A stretch of 32,323 bases of DNA from Methylotenera sp. (lineage in GTDB: Bacteria; Pseudomonadota; Gammaproteobacteria; Burkholderiales; Methylophilaceae): NCBI GenBank assembly GCA_025360485.1, contig JANYCB010000090.1:1-32323 (forward strand). Reading direction: 5' to 3'. Of this stretch, positions 8,951-17,534 are shown piece by piece; position 1 is the stretch's first letter, and each line of letters begins with the position of its first letter. The notes under the pieces were generated by a model, which worked only from the letters and a program-made list of their open reading frames with translations, had not been told where the DNA came from and searched no databases. Both the position numbers and the translations under genes were made by a program.

Positions 8951-10183
8951 GTGAAGTTAGCCTATTTTTGCAGTGAATACCCATCACGTTCACACACTTT
9001 CATTCGACGTGAAATCAATGAACTACGTCGTCGTGGCGCATCTATTGATGTCTATGCCTTACGCCGACCCAAACCAGAGGATCTCATATCAGCGCTTGAT
9101 CATCAGGAATTTGAACAAACGGTCAATATTTTGCCTGTCAAGCCTTGGCAACTTATCCTTATTCATACGCAAATGTTTATCCGCAAACCGCTGAGATATC
9201 TGCACACACTGAAGACCGCACTAGGACATCATCTTCCGGGTTCTAAAAATACTTTGTGGTCTTTGTTTCAATTTGCTGAAGGCATCTTACTAGCTCACCA
9301 TCTACAACAAAAACCAGTTCAACATTTACACATTCATTTTGCCAATACTGGTGCAAATGTCGGAATGATTGCTTGTAATTATTTACAACTTGGCTGGTCG
9401 ATGACCCTACACGGAACTTCCTGCTTTGATTACCCTTACGGACCTCTACTAGGATCAAAACTTAAAAGATGCACATTTGCCAATTGCATTTCATATTTTG
9501 GCTTATCTCAGGCATTTCGCGCAATCGACCGACAATATTGGCATAAACTGTTTGTGTCACGTTGCGGCATCGAATTAGATGCAGTCAATCTCGCCAAATC
9601 TAATCGGGCTAATTATCAAAAAAATCATTCTATCATTCGCATCATTTCAGTTGGCCGTCTGCATGTCGAAAAAGGCTACCCAGTGATGATTGACGCTTTT
9701 TTTGACGCCTTGAAAGTTGTTCCAGATATGGAACTTGTTCTTCTGGGTGATGGTCCTTATCGGAATGAACTAGAAGCTTATGTCAAAGAAAAAGGCATTG
9801 CAGATAAGGTGACTTTCCGAGGATCGGTACCAGAGCAAACCGTTCTTGATGAAATGGTACATGCCGATATTTTTGCGCTTTCTTCCTTCATGGAAGGCAT
9901 TCCCATGGTGCTAATGGAGGCCATGATTCTTGAGATTCCAGTGATAGCACCGCGTCTAGCAGGCATACCAGAATTGGTCATCGATAAGAAAAATGGCTTG
10001 TTGTTTGATCCAGCATGCTCATCACAAATGGCGGAATTTATCATCGAACTTGCTCAGGATAAGAAAAAACGTCTGCGCTACGGTAGAGCTGGTAAGCAGA
10101 AAGTACTGGCTGAGTTCACTATTGAAAAAGGTGTGGGGAATTTATGGCAACGCTTCCTTGAATTGGATAAAATCAAAAGCTAG
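8951..10183 (+). CDS. GT4-family glycosyltransferase (WcaL-like)
   Basis: 410 aa, retaining GT-B glycosyltransferase. The N-terminal acceptor domain starts MKLAYFCSEYPSRSHTFIRR, as in colanic-acid WcaL-type enzymes. The C-terminal nucleotide-sugar domain has IRIISVGRLHVEKGYPVMID, LVLLGDGPYRNELEAYV and the EX7E motif EGIPMVLME (residues 315-323), then the PVIAPRLAGIPELV loop. GTG start with the purine stretch AGAAAG about 10 nt upstream. It is the last gene of the rightward unit, 37 bp from the convergent galE. The sugar donor and acceptor are unknown. Confidence 0.9.
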   Translation: MKLAYFCSEYPSRSHTFIRREINELRRRGASIDVYALRRPKPEDLISALDHQEFEQTVNILPVKPWQLILIHTQMFIRKPLRYLHTLKTALGHHLPGSKNTLWSLFQFAEGILLAHHLQQKPVQHLHIHFANTGANVGMIACNYLQLGWSMTLHGTSCFDYPYGPLLGSKLKRCTFANCISYFGLSQAFRAIDRQYWHKLFVSRCGIELDAVNLAKSNRANYQKNHSIIRIISVGRLHVEKGYPVMIDAFFDALKVVPDMELVLLGDGPYRNELEAYVKEKGIADKVTFRGSVPEQTVLDEMVHADIFALSSFMEGIPMVLMEAMILEIPVIAPRLAGIPELVIDKKNGLLFDPACSSQMAEFIIELAQDKKKRLRYGRAGKQKVLAEFTIEKGVGNLWQRFLELDKIKS

Positions 10184-10220
10184 TCGTTGACCAATGCTTT
10201 TTATAGCGCGTACTTAGCTA

Positions 10221-11237
10221 TTATGTTTCCTTATATCCTTGAGGATTTTTGGATTGCCAACGCCACGCGTCTTGACACATGGCGCTTATATCGAGTTTTG
10301 CTCTCCAGCCCAATAATGATTCCGCAAGACTTGGGTCTGCAAAACAAGTAGCAACATCCCCTGGACGGCGCGCAACAATACGGTACGGTATAGCCTTGCC
10401 ACTAGCTTTTTCAAACTCCCTTACCAATTCAAGCACACTACAACCTTTTCCAGTTCCCAAATTAACTGTAATCAACCCAAAATGATTATCTAATGCCTGC
10501 AAAGCAGCAAGGTGACCAAGTGCTAAATCTACCACATGAATATAATCACGTACGCCGGTACCATCTATCGTAGGATAATCTGAGCCAAACACATTAAGTT
10601 CAGCCAGTCGCCCAATAGCTACCTGCGTTATATATGGCATCAGATTATTAGGTATACCACTCGGGTCTTCTCCTATCATGCCACTCTCATGTGCCCCAAC
10701 AGGGTTAAAATAGCGCAAAATTGCAATTTTCCATTGTTCATCTGATGCTGAAAGATCCTGGTAGACTTGCTCTACCATTAGTTTAGATCGTCCATATGGG
10801 TTAATTGGCCCTAGAGGACAATCCTCTCTGATTTGAATGTCGTCGGGCATATCATATACTGTAGCAGATGAGCTAAACACGATACGTTTGACATCGAACT
10901 CTGACATTACCTCAACTAATGCAATACTGCCTGAAACATTATTGTCGTAATAAGTAAGAGGTTTTCTAACGGATTCACCCACGGCTTTATGTCCTGCGAA
11001 ATGAATTACTGCACTAATATCATGTTTCAAGAACAATTCCCGTAATGCGGTGCGGTTACGAACATCACCATTCCTGATTACAAGAGAACGTCCTGCTAAT
11101 TTCTCTACGCGTTTGAGAGACTCCATTTTACTATTGCTGAAGTTATCCAGAACAACAACTTCAAACCCAGCATTCAACAGCGCAAGAGAGGTGTGGGAGC
11201 CTATGTAACCAGCACCACCAGTAACGAGTATGCTCAT
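10221..11237 (-). CDS. galE: UDP-glucose 4-epimerase
   Basis: 338 aa extended short-chain dehydrogenase that interconverts UDP-Glc and UDP-Gal (often also the GlcNAc/GalNAc pair). NAD motif TGGAGYIGSH at the N-terminus. The catalytic pair is in PYGRSK (Tyr about 148, Lys about 152), with Ser/Thr in SSSATVYD. C-terminal ARRPGDVATCFADPS and LGWRAK are typical of GalE. I start at ATG 11237 (MSILVTGGAG) because GGGA lies 9 nt upstream; an in-frame ATG at 11252 adds five residues. It is the last gene of the leftward unit, 40 bp after the AAA ATPase, and supplies galactose-type donors to the neighbouring glycosyltransferases (inference). Confidence 0.95.
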   Translation of the reverse strand: MSILVTGGAGYIGSHTSLALLNAGFEVVVLDNFSNSKMESLKRVEKLAGRSLVIRNGDVRNRTALRELFLKHDISAVIHFAGHKAVGESVRKPLTYYDNNVSGSIALVEVMSEFDVKRIVFSSSATVYDMPDDIQIREDCPLGPINPYGRSKLMVEQVYQDLSASDEQWKIAILRYFNPVGAHESGMIGEDPSGIPNNLMPYITQVAIGRLAELNVFGSDYPTIDGTGVRDYIHVVDLALGHLAALQALDNHFGLITVNLGTGKGCSVLELVREFEKASGKAIPYRIVARRPGDVATCFADPSLAESLLGWRAKLDISAMCQDAWRWQSKNPQGYKET

Positions 11238-11276
11238 GGGAATATATCCCATAATTTGTAATTTACGCCATCCAAA

Positions 11277-12107
11277 TCATTGATCATTTGTATATGCAAG
11301 TACACCAAACTCCTCTCTATCTCGCAAAACCTCATTAACCAAATCTATACCTATCTTTTCAGCACCACTTGAAAAACCATACACTAGCACCATATCACAC
11401 AAGATATTTATGCTTCGTGGTATTCCCTTGCTAGCTTCAGCAATACGTTCTATAGCTCGAATAGTAAACAGACTTTTTTCACGCCCTGCTCTGCTTAGAC
11501 GATGCGTAATGTATTTAGCAACTTCCATAGCAGGTAAAGGTGGGATAAAATAATCAACTGCAACACGCTGTATAAATTGTTGCATATCAGGCCTGCGAAG
11601 AAGATCTCTTAATTGAGGCTGTCCAACAAGAATAATTTGTAACAACTGATCCTTATCTGCATTGATGTTGGAAAGCATTCGTAATGACTCCAAAGCTCCT
11701 GGACTCAAATTCTGCGCCTCGTCTATGATTAAAACCACTCTTTGTCCAGTAGCATAACTGGAAATCAAAAAATTCTGAAACGCATCATATAATGCCAACT
11801 CAGACAATCCTTCATAAGACTGTCCAAAAGCCAGCATGATCCAGCCTAACATATCATCAATATTCTGGTGCGTGTTATAGACAATGCCCACCTTTATATC
11901 GGAATCAATATTATTAAGTAAATGACGAACTAATGTCGTTTTCCCGCAGCCAATTTCACCGCATATCACGATAAATCCTGCGCGATTCGCAATACCATAT
12001 TCAAGCATGGCGTAGGCCATGCCATGTCGATGACCAAAAAATAGAAAATCTGGATCAGGTTGGATAGAAAATGGCTTCTCTTTCAATCCATAAAATTCTT
12101 CATACAT
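11277..12107 (-). CDS. PEP-CTERM/exosortase-locus AAA ATPase (ExeA-like)
   Basis: 276 aa. MYEEFYGLKEKPFSIQPDP is the hallmark N-terminus of ExeA/GspA-like ATPases of PEP-CTERM EPS loci. Walker A is GEIGCGKTT (residues 50-58), Walker B VVLIIDEAQNL (Asp129-Glu130), then MLSNINADKDQLLQIILVGQ (sensor region) and the arginine-rich LRRPDMQQFIQRVAVDYFIP. The start is set at ATG 12107 by AGGGA 8 nt upstream (12116-12120). The open frame runs further upstream to 12317, but that part is shadow of wecB. No transmembrane helix. In its family it is linked to exosortase loci but its task is unproven; no exosortase is present here. It sits between wecB and galE. Confidence 0.88.
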   Translation of the reverse strand: MYEEFYGLKEKPFSIQPDPDFLFFGHRHGMAYAMLEYGIANRAGFIVICGEIGCGKTTLVRHLLNNIDSDIKVGIVYNTHQNIDDMLGWIMLAFGQSYEGLSELALYDAFQNFLISSYATGQRVVLIIDEAQNLSPGALESLRMLSNINADKDQLLQIILVGQPQLRDLLRRPDMQQFIQRVAVDYFIPPLPAMEVAKYITHRLSRAGREKSLFTIRAIERIAEASKGIPRSINILCDMVLVYGFSSGAEKIGIDLVNEVLRDREEFGVLAYTNDQ

Positions 12108-12177
12108 ATCAAAAATCCCTATATTTTTTGTATATTCTTTAGCAAACCGTAATACAGTTAAGAAATTATGCTTACTG

Positions 12178-13293
12178 TCATGTTGGATACATAAATAGTG
12201 CGTCCAGAATGCGTTCTGCTGCATGTCCATCGCCAAACGGATTAATAACTTGTGACATAGCGTTATAAGCATCTTGATTATCGAGCAGATTGGAAACCGC
12301 ATCAACGATACACGCACGGTCGGTTCCCACCAAAATTGCTGCGCCAGCAGCTGCAGCTTCTGGTCTTTCTGTACTTTCGCGCAACACCAGTACTGGCTTC
12401 CCTAATGAAGGCGCTTCCTCTTGCACCCCACCCGAATCAGTCAATATAAGAGTGGCTTTGTCCATGGCTAATACAAACTCTTCATAATCAAGCGGCTCTA
12501 GCAGTGACACTCGAGAATGCTGTCCTAACAAAGGCATGACGGTTTCCCTTACTCGCGGACTCAAGTGTACTGGAAAAGTAACTTCAACATCAGGATAACG
12601 ATCAAGAATTTCTAACAATGCTCGGCACACATTACCAATCGGTTCGCCTTGATTTTCACGGCGGTGGGCTGTCACTAAAATATTGCGTGGCTTGTCAGTT
12701 TTTATATCAAGTTTTGTTTCGCTCTTTCCCTTACGCTCAAGAATCCAAAGCAATGCATCTATCGAAGTGTTTCCTGTGACCAAAATTTTGGACGGATCTA
12801 TTCCTTCGCGCAGGAGATTCTGTTTTGCTCCTTCGGTTGGGGGGAAATGCATTTCTGCCAGCCTAGCAGTTAAGCTACGGTTGATTTCTTCCGGAAATGG
12901 CTGGTAGCGATCACCAGTACGAAGGCCTGCCTCAACATGGGCAACGGGAATTTTGTGATAAAAAGCAGCCAATGCCCCGGCAAATGTCGTTGTAGTATCC
13001 CCCTGTACAATCACCCAGTCTGGCCTATGAGATTCTATTGCATCATACAATCCTCGCAGACTAGCATTGGTGACATGCACCAGATCTTGATTAGCTTGCA
13101 TAATATCCAAGTCAATATCCGCTTCTATATCAAACACTTTCATCATTTGATCCAGCATTTCTTTATGCTGACTGGTGCGTACAACAGTGACCTTGAAGCG
13201 ATCAGGTAGGGCTCTTGCTGCAAAAATAACGGGGGCGAGCTTAACAGCTTCAGGACGGGTGCCAATAATTACCATAAGTTTTTTTTGTGACAT
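12178..13293 (-). CDS. wecB: UDP-N-acetylglucosamine 2-epimerase (non-hydrolysing)
   Basis: 371 aa GT-B-fold epimerase that makes UDP-ManNAc from UDP-GlcNAc. Motifs: IIGTRPEAVKLAPV (residues 9-22), QGDTTTTFAGALAAF, HVEAGLRTGD, EEINR, LVTAHRRENQGEPI, and DSGGVQEEAPSLGKPVLVLR followed by ESTERPEA. Start at ATG 13293 with AGGA a few nt upstream; the frame extends to 13332 into the preceding gene. No UDP-ManNAc dehydrogenase (wecC) is visible, so ManNAc itself may be used, or WecC is encoded elsewhere. It directly follows the WecG/TagA-type transferase, whose relatives use ManNAc or ManNAcA, a consistent pair. Confidence 0.95.
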   Translation of the reverse strand: MSQKKLMVIIGTRPEAVKLAPVIFAARALPDRFKVTVVRTSQHKEMLDQMMKVFDIEADIDLDIMQANQDLVHVTNASLRGLYDAIESHRPDWVIVQGDTTTTFAGALAAFYHKIPVAHVEAGLRTGDRYQPFPEEINRSLTARLAEMHFPPTEGAKQNLLREGIDPSKILVTGNTSIDALLWILERKGKSETKLDIKTDKPRNILVTAHRRENQGEPIGNVCRALLEILDRYPDVEVTFPVHLSPRVRETVMPLLGQHSRVSLLEPLDYEEFVLAMDKATLILTDSGGVQEEAPSLGKPVLVLRESTERPEAAAAGAAILVGTDRACIVDAVSNLLDNQDAYNAMSQVINPFGDGHAAERILDALFMYPT

Positions 13294-13300
13294 GATTTTC

Positions 13301-14047
13301 CTAATTACTTTTTGGTTGTACAAGCTCGGCAAATAAACACCTTATGAATTGCAGGTTCGTCACTAAATACCGCATAAATAGGCGACGTGGTTCTTGTAGC
13401 ATTCTGTATGTCCACTCTAGACCTAAACTCTGCACCCAGCTTGGTGCCCGACGGCGCAAGCCAGCTAGAACATCAAAGCTACCGCCAACCCCAATAGCCA
13501 TACCCACACCAAGACGCTCCCACTGTTCCTCTATGAATAACTCTTGCCTAGGAACACCCATCCCAACCAGTAGGATACTGGCTCCGCTTTGCTTTACCTT
13601 ATCAGCTCTTGTTGCCGCATCATTAGAGGAAAAATAACCATCTGCATAGTCCACTTGAAGTCCAGGAAATTTATTCCGTAGTCGGTTAGCTAATACTTCC
13701 ACGATGCTGCTGGTCGCACCAAGTAAGTAAATGCCTTTTTTCTCCACAACAGCCCGCTCGCAAATCGATTCAACAAGGTCAACACCTGTGACTCGCTCAG
13801 GCAGCGGCTTATCCAACCATGGAGCAATCCACACAAGAGGCTGTCCATCAGCAACAATGATTGAAGCATTATCAACAAATTTTTGCAGCTTGGCGTCGCC
13901 CCTCATCATCATCAATATGGCCACATTGACTGTACATAGCCAACCCCTCTTACCTTCGGCAAGATCTTTAAAAATAGCATCTGTTGTTTGAGACAGGGTA
14001 AATGGGTCGAACTTACTGTTCAACAAGGTAACTCGATTTTTCATCAT
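13301..14047 (-). CDS. WecG/TagA/CpsF-family glycosyltransferase (GT26)
   Basis: 248 aa. The GT26 family transfers ManNAc (TagA) or ManNAcA (WecG) to a lipid-linked sugar. Seen: TVNVAILMMMRGD, VADGQPLVWIAPWL with the conserved Asp, RVTGVDLVESICERA, YLLGATSSIVEVLANRL, ILLVGMGVPRQELFIEEQW, GVGGSFDVLAGLRRRAPSW and the C-terminal GLEWTYRMLQEPRRLFMRYL. ATG 14047 overlaps the upstream stop as ATGA (14044-14047); a TTG two codons earlier is possible. With wecB 7 bp downstream, it very likely adds a ManNAc-type residue to the repeat unit (inference). Confidence 0.92.
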   Translation of the reverse strand: MMKNRVTLLNSKFDPFTLSQTTDAIFKDLAEGKRGWLCTVNVAILMMMRGDAKLQKFVDNASIIVADGQPLVWIAPWLDKPLPERVTGVDLVESICERAVVEKKGIYLLGATSSIVEVLANRLRNKFPGLQVDYADGYFSSNDAATRADKVKQSGASILLVGMGVPRQELFIEEQWERLGVGMAIGVGGSFDVLAGLRRRAPSWVQSLGLEWTYRMLQEPRRLFMRYLVTNLQFIRCLFAELVQPKSN

Positions 14048-15159
14048 AACCAACGATTTCTCAACATCATGGCGTCGACGAAAAATTTCGTTGCCCAGTT
14101 TGGAAAACTAAATGGAGCATAGCGCCCCCATATAGGCTGTGAGCCTTTGATTGCCCCGCGTATATCAAGGTTGGTCGTATTGATATCTTGGCATCCCATT
14201 ACATAATCTGTTGCCTTAATCACACTGGTACGATAAATCTCTTCATTTGTTCGAGCGAATAGCTTTGCCCAGATGATAGAAAATTGACAATTTCCGGTAA
14301 GGCAACAATATTTCGTAATTGTTTTCCCATCTACACTGATTTGCCCCGGCAGAAAACCATCATCCCCCACATACTTAAGCGCCGCATCAGCACAACGTTT
14401 AGCTGCATCTAAATATCTCTGTTCATTCAACAATAAACCTGACTCAAGCAATCCTCGTGTAGTGTAAGCAATCGTGTGTGTGTATGGCGCTACACCTTTT
14501 TCAAATGAACAATTATCAAAGAAACCAGTGGCCTGTTGTTCTACGACTGCCCAATCAAGATTGGCACGAGCCACCCGTTCTCGTTCTGAATCGTATTCGA
14601 CCTGGTTCATGCGAAGTACCGCCCATGCTGACCGCGTATTGTAAGTATGCGGAGTGTTCATGTGCTCAAAACGCGTCCACCTACCTTGGTCGTCGGCTAC
14701 ACGCACAAGCCAGTCTGCTGCTCGCTTCGCTGCGTCTTTAAAAGTAGTGTCTCCAGTTTTCTCATAAGCGCGTACTAGTCCAAACAAGTCCTGACCAGTA
14801 TCAAATACAATCCCATCAGTACCGTATTTTGGGTTAGCAAATGACCCATCCTCGTTTTGTACACTGATCAACCAACGACAGATTTCTATAGCGCGATCAA
14901 AATAATCCTGATCACTTAGCTCGTCAGCTAACTGAAAAAAGGTAGTAGCTATATAGCCTGACGTTTCGCGATAAGACGGGAGCCAACCGCCACGCAATGA
15001 GTATCCATAACTTACACCACCATCTAGGCTTTTATCATGGGCATGTTTAAGCCAGTTCTGAGCTGCCGCAAGATGTTCCTGTGGACTACCTCTTTTAGGC
15101 TTCGAAGCAATTGCGTCCTTAAATACAAGTGAATTGAAATTTAGTAATGTTGTAATCAA
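14044..15159 (-). CDS. Alpha/alpha-toroid protein of EPS locus, function unknown
   Basis: 371 aa, no signal peptide or membrane segment. The sequence is built of repeated helix pairs with Trp- and Gly-rich turns: NWLKHAHD, GWLPSYRETSGYIATTFFQL, ICRWLISVQNEDGSFANPKY, DTGQDLFGLVRAYEKTGD, AADWLVRVADDQGRW, HTYNTRSAWAVLRM and YTTRGLLESGLLL, followed by the C-terminal KYCCLTGNCQFSIIWAKLF. Such repeats are seen in six-hairpin glycosidases, polysaccharide lyases, C5-epimerases and terpene cyclases. I do not recognise the specific family. In this setting a cytoplasmic enzyme acting on lipid-linked saccharide is plausible. TTG start with AGAG upstream. It is coupled to the WecG-type gene by a 4-bp overlap. 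Confidence 0.75.
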   Translation of the reverse strand: MITTLLNFNSLVFKDAIASKPKRGSPQEHLAAAQNWLKHAHDKSLDGGVSYGYSLRGGWLPSYRETSGYIATTFFQLADELSDQDYFDRAIEICRWLISVQNEDGSFANPKYGTDGIVFDTGQDLFGLVRAYEKTGDTTFKDAAKRAADWLVRVADDQGRWTRFEHMNTPHTYNTRSAWAVLRMNQVEYDSERERVARANLDWAVVEQQATGFFDNCSFEKGVAPYTHTIAYTTRGLLESGLLLNEQRYLDAAKRCADAALKYVGDDGFLPGQISVDGKTITKYCCLTGNCQFSIIWAKLFARTNEEIYRTSVIKATDYVMGCQDINTTNLDIRGAIKGSQPIWGRYAPFSFPNWATKFFVDAMMLRNRWL

Positions 15160-15238
15160 GATTGAAGTCTCTAGTCAAATTGAGGAATAACTTGTATTCC
15201 CGATGTTAGTTAATTTATTAAACCCGTAATTATAAATT

Positions 15239-16417
15239 TTATTTTCTATCAGTTCTTACCCAGTTTTTCTGTCTGTTCCAGAGAAACTTCAAGTAATGCG
15301 GCACCTTAGATAGTACATACACTGGCAACACTAAAAATGCAGAGATAGATATGATTTGTCTGCCCCAACCCAGCCAAGCAAGCAAAATTGAGCTTCCCAA
15401 CAAAATCATCGAGAACAAAGCTATTTGAAAAGGCAAAGCAGACAAGCCAGCCAGACTAGCAATACCAGTCAGCACTATCAATCCAACCAAAAAGACAACC
15501 AGCAGCGCTAAGGGAGGCACACATAAATCAAATGCCATGGCAAGCAAACCAATGTTGCAGCCGGCAATAGCCTGCTTGAACATATCAGGCGCCTCAGAAA
15601 GAATCATTCCAAGATGTCCGTGTTCCCAACGTGTACGCTGTCCTGATTGAGCTTCGGATGTGGTAGGAAAGTAACTTGTGACAAGAACCTCCGGGAAAAA
15701 TAATGGTGGCTTACCCAGTTTTGTCAAATCAATTCCCAGTTTCATATCTTCTACAATATTACCATTCGCCAAACCTGCACTTGAAATTATACCCCATGGG
15801 AAGGCCATTCCTGCCCCCATCAGCTCGCAGGGGAGGTCCAATCTCAAATTTCCAAGCGGTCGTACTAGATTCTTGACTAACCAGGCAAATTCTGCGACAC
15901 GGGTTTTCAAACTTGCACCATCAGGGGACTTCATCAAATACAGAGACTGTACTGGCCTATCAAGATGGAGCGCTCGAGCCGCCAAGCGCCCCAGTGAATC
16001 TGCTTCGAGCGTGCAATCGGCATCGATAATAACCACCACATCGGGCGCTTTCTTTAACAAATGACGAATGCCAAAATCCAGAGCAAAACCTTTCCCTCGG
16101 TTTTTGCTATCGTGACGCTCGATTACTTCCGCACCACTTGCTGTGGCAATTTCCGCCGTGTCGTCACTGCAGTTATCTGCAACCACAAGCAGACGGTCTG
16201 TTGATTTCAACTGAGGCTTAACCGAATTGAGAGTGGTGATTATTCCTGAAGACTCGTTATGAGCAGGAATTAATACTGCTACAGTGACGTCGCCTACTGG
16301 AATATCGCTATTATCATTTTTAGAAAAAAAAGCGAATATAACTTGTACGAATATAACTAAAGTAGGAATTAACAAGATAATAGAGATTACGACAAGTAAA
16401 ATATCAATATAAATCAT
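15239..16417 (-). CDS. Membrane-anchored GT2 glycosyltransferase (processive-type motifs)
   Basis: 392 aa. N-terminal membrane helix (residues 3-30), cytoplasmic GT-A domain, then about three C-terminal membrane helices (about 290-370). Catalytic motifs: VAVLIPAHNESSGI, VADNCSDDT, VVIIDADCTLEADS (DXD), VEDMKLGIDL (catalytic Asp) and QRTRWEHGHLG (Q-X-X-R-W). This layout is that of cellulose/hyaluronan-synthase-like GT2 enzymes, though single-addition members share it. ATG start. A 131-bp gap separates it from the upstream GT2 gene. It may be an EPS chain glycosyltransferase; the sugar is unknown. Confidence 0.88.
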   Translation of the reverse strand: MIYIDILLVVISIILLIPTLVIFVQVIFAFFSKNDNSDIPVGDVTVAVLIPAHNESSGIITTLNSVKPQLKSTDRLLVVADNCSDDTAEIATASGAEVIERHDSKNRGKGFALDFGIRHLLKKAPDVVVIIDADCTLEADSLGRLAARALHLDRPVQSLYLMKSPDGASLKTRVAEFAWLVKNLVRPLGNLRLDLPCELMGAGMAFPWGIISSAGLANGNIVEDMKLGIDLTKLGKPPLFFPEVLVTSYFPTTSEAQSGQRTRWEHGHLGMILSEAPDMFKQAIAGCNIGLLAMAFDLCVPPLALLVVFLVGLIVLTGIASLAGLSALPFQIALFSMILLGSSILLAWLGWGRQIISISAFLVLPVYVLSKVPHYLKFLWNRQKNWVRTDRK

Positions 16418-16548
16418 TCAGCATTCTCACGAAATTCACCTCAGTATCAGCACACCAAACATATGCACAATTCTTGTATAAGCGGAATCTAGCATTGACT
16501 TTAAGCACTGATACCGAATTTTCACTTTTCCAACTCGCATTAGTTTCA

Positions 16549-17532
16549 TCATTTATATTCTATTAATTGCTCAACTCTTCCAAAAAGCCGAGAGTAATAA
16601 AACCTCAACTGGCCTTGCATCTCAGCAAACTTACCTAATACACTAAAACTTGCCGACAAACAGGCTAGCAATTTTAATTCCCTTTTATTTCTTAACGACA
16701 ATCGAATGATCTGTAATGGATAAATTAAAGCAATTATCAGGCCACAATGTAAACAAAATAATCCAGTTACAATTGCAATAACAGGAATTACTAATCCCCA
16801 AATCAGGCAACGTCTGGACTCTTTAACCCAATGCCGTTCTGGCGGTGCGCCATGTAAAAATGCACCCTCGGCAAACGCATAGCCGGCACGTACATTTCGT
16901 TTCCACCATTGAGAAAATCTAGTTATCGCGGCATCATGCAGCGTCATTTCTTCATCCAGTCGCCAAATTTTCCAGCCAGTAGCACGTAGTCTTACACATA
17001 GCTCAGGCTCCTCGCCCGCGATCAAGTCAGGGCGAAAACCATGCACATTTTCGAAGGCAGCCACTCGCATCAGTACATCGCCCCCACATGCTTTAGTTTC
17101 CCCTACTGGTGTATCCCATTCCATATCACACAACATATTGTAAATAGTTTTCTCAGGGAAACGTTCACGACGACGTCCACAAACTGCAGCAACTTCTGGA
17201 TGCTGATCTAGACATGCAACAGAATGGTCAAGCCAACCGTCGACTATTTCGCAATCACCATCCACAAACTGAACATATTCGGTTTCAGGATAAAGCCTTT
17301 CCATCCACTCGAATCCTTCATTTCTAGCGCGTGCAGCAGTAAAAGGCTTAGTCATGTCTAAAGCAACAATGTCAGCACCCATGCTGCTCGCGGCTCGCAC
17401 CGAATTATCGGTTGAGCCAGAATCCACATAGACGAGTTGAATCCCCTGGCCTTTCAGAGATTCAAGGCAACGTACTAGGCGATCGCCCTCATTGCGACCA
17501 ATAATAACAGCACCCACACGAAGCATATTCAT
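16549..17532 (-). CDS. GT2-family glycosyltransferase with C-terminal membrane segment
   Basis: 327 aa. GT-A fold signs: GAVIIGRNEGDRLVRCLESL, VYVDSGSTDNSVRAA, ARARNEGFEW and VQFVDGDCEIVDGW (DXD near residue 92). Acceptor region GFRPDLIAGEEPELCVRLRA, then HDAAITRFSQWWKRNVRAGY. Hydrophobic helices near residues 242-275. ATG at 17532; a second ATG six bases in is possible. It starts 2 bp after the acetyltransferase stop, hence cotranscribed. Inverting glycosyltransferase; donor not predictable. Confidence 0.88.
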   Translation of the reverse strand: MNMLRVGAVIIGRNEGDRLVRCLESLKGQGIQLVYVDSGSTDNSVRAASSMGADIVALDMTKPFTAARARNEGFEWMERLYPETEYVQFVDGDCEIVDGWLDHSVACLDQHPEVAAVCGRRRERFPEKTIYNMLCDMEWDTPVGETKACGGDVLMRVAAFENVHGFRPDLIAGEEPELCVRLRATGWKIWRLDEEMTLHDAAITRFSQWWKRNVRAGYAFAEGAFLHGAPPERHWVKESRRCLIWGLVIPVIAIVTGLFCLHCGLIIALIYPLQIIRLSLRNKRELKLLACLSASFSVLGKFAEMQGQLRFYYSRLFGRVEQLIEYK

Positions 17533-17534
17533 TA

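Noticed and set aside
10175-10201. AAAAGC...GCTTTT inverted repeat between the GT4 gene and galE as a bidirectional terminator
   Set aside because: Only a 6-bp AT-rich stem with a 15-nt loop; too weak to call.
12108-12317. N-terminal extension of the AAA ATPase frame
   Set aside because: Overlaps the wecB 3' end and precedes the well-placed AGGGA/ATG start at 12107; the extra 70 residues have no family match.
15678-16064. 128-codon + strand open frame inside the GT2 gene
   Set aside because: Antisense to conserved GT2 motifs; composition is that of a reverse-strand shadow.
16436-16552. 38-codon ORF on the - strand between the two GT2 genes, start overlapping the upstream stop (ATGATG)
   Set aside because: No ribosome site, no domain and chance length; the overlap alone is not enough to call a gene.
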